Assembly (NCBI GenBank): GCA_052093225.1
Contig: JBQDDG010000044.1
Coordinates: 1 to 21,326, forward strand
Reading direction: 5' to 3'
DNA length: 21,326 nt
Source: JB111 sp052093225
GTDB taxonomy: Bacteria > Actinomycetota > Actinomycetes > Actinomycetales > Actinomycetaceae
Part shown: in pieces, positions 20,960 through 21,326 of the stretch
Numbering within the stretch: the first letter of the stretch is position 1
How the letters are laid out: each line of letters begins with the position of its first letter
Notes under the pieces: model-generated
What the model was told of the DNA's origin: nothing
Database searches by the model: none
Seen by the model: the letters and a program-made list of their open reading frames with translations, nothing else
Position numbers and translations under genes: made by a program

Positions 20960-20965
20960 ATCCTA
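20960..20965 (-). promoter_or_regulatory. -10 box of a putative leaderless promoter for DUF3039-helicase
   Basis: Minus-strand TAGGAT precedes the DUF3039 ATG by 7 nt. No Shine-Dalgarno is visible. Confidence 0.55.
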
Positions 20966-21326
20966 GGTCGCGCCACCGACGCCGGGCAGTCCCGGTCGGG
21001 GTCGGGTCCGCCACGCGTACCGGTGCGGCGGGCTGCGTCATCGCCGTCATGGTCATCGTCGTCGTGGTCATCGCCGCCGGGGACTCACCCCGGACAGAAC
21101 GACGGGCGGGGGGCGGCCCTCGCCCGGACCCCCCCGGCGAGGTGCCCCGGGGGGACAAGTCGGGGCCGGCGGCCGTGGGAGTGGGGGCCGGCGGGCGGCC
21201 CCGCGCGCGGCGCCCCCCCCCGCCGCCCCCCCGCCGGCCCCGCGCTCGCCCCCCGGGCCGCCCCCCCCCCCCCCCGCCCCCCCCCCCCCCCGCCGCAGCG
21301 CGCCCCCCCCCCCCGCCATCGTGCCC
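20966..21326. other. Contig end without a supportable gene; degenerate C-rich sequence
   Basis: The stretch to about 21100 has simple GTCATC/GTCGTC-type composition and no start-supported gene. From about 21200 to the edge, the plus strand becomes long C runs broken by single bases. This is unlike the rest of the window and resembles low-quality poly-G read artefact at a contig end, seen here from the complementary strand. Bases here should not be trusted. Confidence 0.75.

Noticed and set aside
20949..21158. Minus-strand small frame ending in ATGA overlap with DUF3039
   Set aside because: Its MTTTTMTMT start reflects simple trinucleotide composition, it extends toward unreliable sequence, and DUF3039 has its own leaderless box within the frame.

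Overview
The window is very GC-rich. Its gene content points to an actinobacterium, probably in the Micrococcales (Cellulomonas-like relatives). Indicators are the clpS-DUF2017-murI-MBL block, the rph-rdgB pair, a DUF3039-helicase pair, a DUF4916 Nudix-like gene, WXG100-type proteins, and many start codons without a Shine-Dalgarno sequence but with an exactly spaced TANNNT box. The genus is inferred, not proven. The sequence is a scaffold with two 100-N placeholder gaps (7588-7687 and 18642-18741), both inside tandem repeats, and it decays into C homopolymers over its last ~150 bases.

Layout. 1-61: partial tRNA-Lys. 191-2327: an MFS exporter, then two overlapping Bcp-type peroxiredoxins. 2357-2441: tRNA-Leu(UAG), abutting an oppositely oriented Ltp-repeat membrane protein whose leader carries nine copies of a hexanucleotide. 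3461-4434: a translationally coupled DUF4916/DUF3054 pair. 4460-6230 (minus): a three-gene cluster with a WXG100-like protein carrying a YxxxD tail motif and a larger protein with a membrane hairpin, resembling a small type VII secretion cargo operon. 6517-7926: a membrane protein and a heptad-repeat coiled-coil protein interrupted by the first gap.

7923-9301 (minus) is rph-rdgB. 9502-12252 (minus) is phosphoenolpyruvate carboxylase. 12381-13594 is a pair of overlapping clpP-family genes, facing a small XRE/ClgR-PopR-like regulator that ends in Leu-Ala-Ala (13626-13919, minus). 14071-16789 (minus) is clpS, DUF2017, murI and an MBL-fold hydrolase. In many actinobacteria clpS, murI, the MBL gene, rph and rdgB sit close together, so here ppc, the clpP pair and the regulator appear to have been placed between the MBL gene and rph. 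pncB diverges from clpS at 16856. The right end holds a small membrane protein, a heptanucleotide array with the second gap, and the DUF3039-helicase pair.

Shared logic. Eight first-in-transcript genes (MFS, heptad protein, rph, ppc, murI, clpS, pncB, DUF3039) have a TANNNT box 6 or 7 nt before the start codon, which is the signature of leaderless transcription. Six second genes use 4-nt ATGA/GTGA overlaps. The genes with clear Shine-Dalgarno sequences are mostly the accessory ones (Ltp protein, WXG cluster, 6517 membrane protein). The proteolysis theme (ClpS adaptor, two ClpP paralogues, Clp-type regulator with a possible degron) is the most coherent functional story. The accessory block at 2357-7926 is the most likely place for undescribed biology.
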